In this document: in pieces, positions 42,493 to 43,410 of the stretch
Numbering within the stretch: position 1 is the stretch's first letter
Layout: every line of letters begins with the position of its first letter
Notes under the pieces: generated by a model
Seen by the model: only the letters and a program-made list of their open reading frames with translations
Told to the model about the DNA's origin: nothing
The model's database searches: none
Source: Dankookia rubra
Lineage (GTDB): Bacteria > Pseudomonadota > Alphaproteobacteria > Acetobacterales > Acetobacteraceae
Assembly (NCBI RefSeq): GCF_004355005.1
Contig: NZ_SMSJ01000048.1
Coordinates: 1 to 43,410 of the forward strand
DNA length: 43,410 bases
Direction: 5' to 3'
Program-made: the position numbers and the translations under genes

Positions 42493-43410
42493 TCAGCGTC
42501 CGCGGGCCGGCTCCACCTCCGGCCGCCGCACCAGCGCGGTCACTGGCGCCAGCACCAGGCCGCGCGACTCGACGCCGCCGGCCCAGGCCGCCACCCGGTC
42601 GACCAGCACCGGGGAGGCCTCCCCGGCATAGCCCAGCGCCGCGCCGTGCTCCCGCGCCAGCGCCTCCAGCTTCGCCAGCTTGAGATCGATCTCGCCGCGG
42701 GTGGCGGGGTCGTCCACCACCAGGTCGACGGCGCGGCCCCAGGCGCGCCACGGCGCCTTCGCCCCATCGGGGCGGGGGTCGAGGTAGAGCAGGCCGCGGG
42801 CATGCAGCGTCGCCTGCAGCGCGCTCATCGCCTCGCCCAGCTGGGCGAAGCGCTCGCCGCGCATCGGCCCCAGCGCGCCGATCGCGCCGACATAGCCGGT
42901 GAAGCGCGACAGCGCCCACAACAGGCGGTCGCCGTTCTCGGACGGCGAGAGGCCGGTCAGCAGCGCCCGGTCGCCCGGGTTGTTCAGCGGGTAGCCGGTC
43001 GGCTCCAACGGCAGCGCCAGCAGCAGCTCCTGCCCCTTGGCCCGGGCCTGGTCCAGCAGCAGCTCGACCCGCGGGGCATAGGGGCTGAAGGCGAGCGCGA
43101 CGCCGCCGGGCAGCCGGCGGATGGCCTCCTCGGTCACCGCGGCATTCATGCCGAGGCCGCCGATGACGAGGCCGACCCGCGGCCGGGTGTCCTGCCGGTC
43201 GAAGGGCCTGCCATAGGCGCGGATCGAGGACCGGCCATCCGGCCCGATCCGCGGCAGCTTGCCATAGGGGCCGGATTCCAGCAGCGCCGGCTCCGCCGCC
43301 GGGCTCGGCCCGGCCGGCCGGGCGGCGCTGCGCAGGCTGGCCTCGGCCACGGGCGGGGGATCGGGCGCGGTGGCGGCGGCGGACGGCGCTGGGCGCGCGG
43401 CCGGGGCAGG
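42493..43410 (-). CDS. Divergent polysaccharide deacetylase family protein (partial)
   Basis: The N-terminal part lies beyond the window; 305 residues are visible. After a Pro/Ala-rich linker comes YGRPFDRQDTRPRVGLVIGGLGMNAAVTEEAIRRLPGGVALAFSPYAPRVELLLDQARAKGQELLLALPLEPTGYPLNNPGDRALLTG, which fits the YibQ-type divergent polysaccharide deacetylase domain. Then GYVGAIGALGPMRGERFAQLGEAMSALQATLHARGLLYLDPRP follows. The family is thought to act in the envelope on peptidoglycan or glycan, and members usually have an N-terminal membrane anchor, not visible here. rppH follows after 455 bases. Confidence 0.85.
   Translation of the reverse strand, partial: PAPAARPAPSAAATAPDPPPVAEASLRSAARPAGPSPAAEPALLESGPYGKLPRIGPDGRSSIRAYGRPFDRQDTRPRVGLVIGGLGMNAAVTEEAIRRLPGGVALAFSPYAPRVELLLDQARAKGQELLLALPLEPTGYPLNNPGDRALLTGLSPSENGDRLLWALSRFTGYVGAIGALGPMRGERFAQLGEAMSALQATLHARGLLYLDPRPDGAKAPWRAWGRAVDLVVDDPATRGEIDLKLAKLEALAREHGAALGYAGEASPVLVDRVAAWAGGVESRGLVLAPVTALVRRPEVEPARGR

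Overview
This is a chromosomal stretch of a very GC-rich (roughly 70-75 % by eye) alphaproteobacterium. A MucR/Ros-type regulator, an OlsB-type ornithine acyltransferase, a two-subunit glycyl-tRNA synthetase followed by pyruvate phosphate dikinase, and the formate-dehydrogenase accessory set (DUF6505, DUF6352, DUF3305, DUF3306, TorD-like) point to the Rhodospirillales/Acetobacteraceae side (Roseomonas-like). That placement is inference. No rRNA, tRNA, CRISPR array, transposase or phage gene was seen.

Layout. 1-2.9 kb: end of tsaB, rimI, a TusA-like gene, mucR, fur and an olsB-like gene. 3-7 kb: a small membrane protein, a CMD-family protein, a three-gene nitrile hydratase/thiocyanate hydrolase-like set with the beta subunit split in two, and an MFS exporter. 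6.97-7.33 kb: two tandem homologous small-RNA genes on the minus strand, each with a perfect terminator hairpin, an exposed CUCCUCCC anti-Shine-Dalgarno motif and a palindromic operator in its promoter. 7.5-13.1 kb: mixed metabolism and envelope genes (DUF2272 lipoprotein, old yellow enzyme, two DUF1330 proteins, SDR, isochorismatase-like hydrolase, small lipoprotein, S49 peptidase). 13.3-14.3 kb: a secreted GGGEN-repeat protein divergent from ohrR, with two matching palindromes between them. 14.3-21.3 kb: glyQ, an intercalated vapBC module, glyS and ppdK.

21.4-24.2 kb: an SDR, a decayed isoprenylcysteine methyltransferase-like gene, a secreted DsrE protein and ygfZ, which carries an in-frame palindromic insert. 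24.3-29.9 kb: an operon of four glycosyltransferases plus an AsnB-type amidotransferase, probably for surface glycan or LPS core. 30.2-32.2 kb: dihydroorotase and a GFA-like protein. 32.3-40.9 kb: a molybdenum-enzyme maturation region, with a multi-[4Fe-4S] protein divergent from a ligase-like protein, DUF6505, DUF6352, DUF3305, DUF3306, a TorD-type chaperone, mobB and moeA. No formate dehydrogenase structural gene lies in the window. 41-43.4 kb: a small membrane protein behind a possible EcfG promoter, rppH and the 3' part of a divergent polysaccharide deacetylase gene.

Three copies of a ~140 bp element with hairpin-forming inverted ends lie just after stop codons at 22.3, 31.6 and 35.2 kb. 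The most novel signals are the twin anti-SD small RNAs with their shared operator, the split nitrile hydratase-like set, the OhrR-type palindromes serving a repeat protein instead of ohr, and the dispersed repeat.
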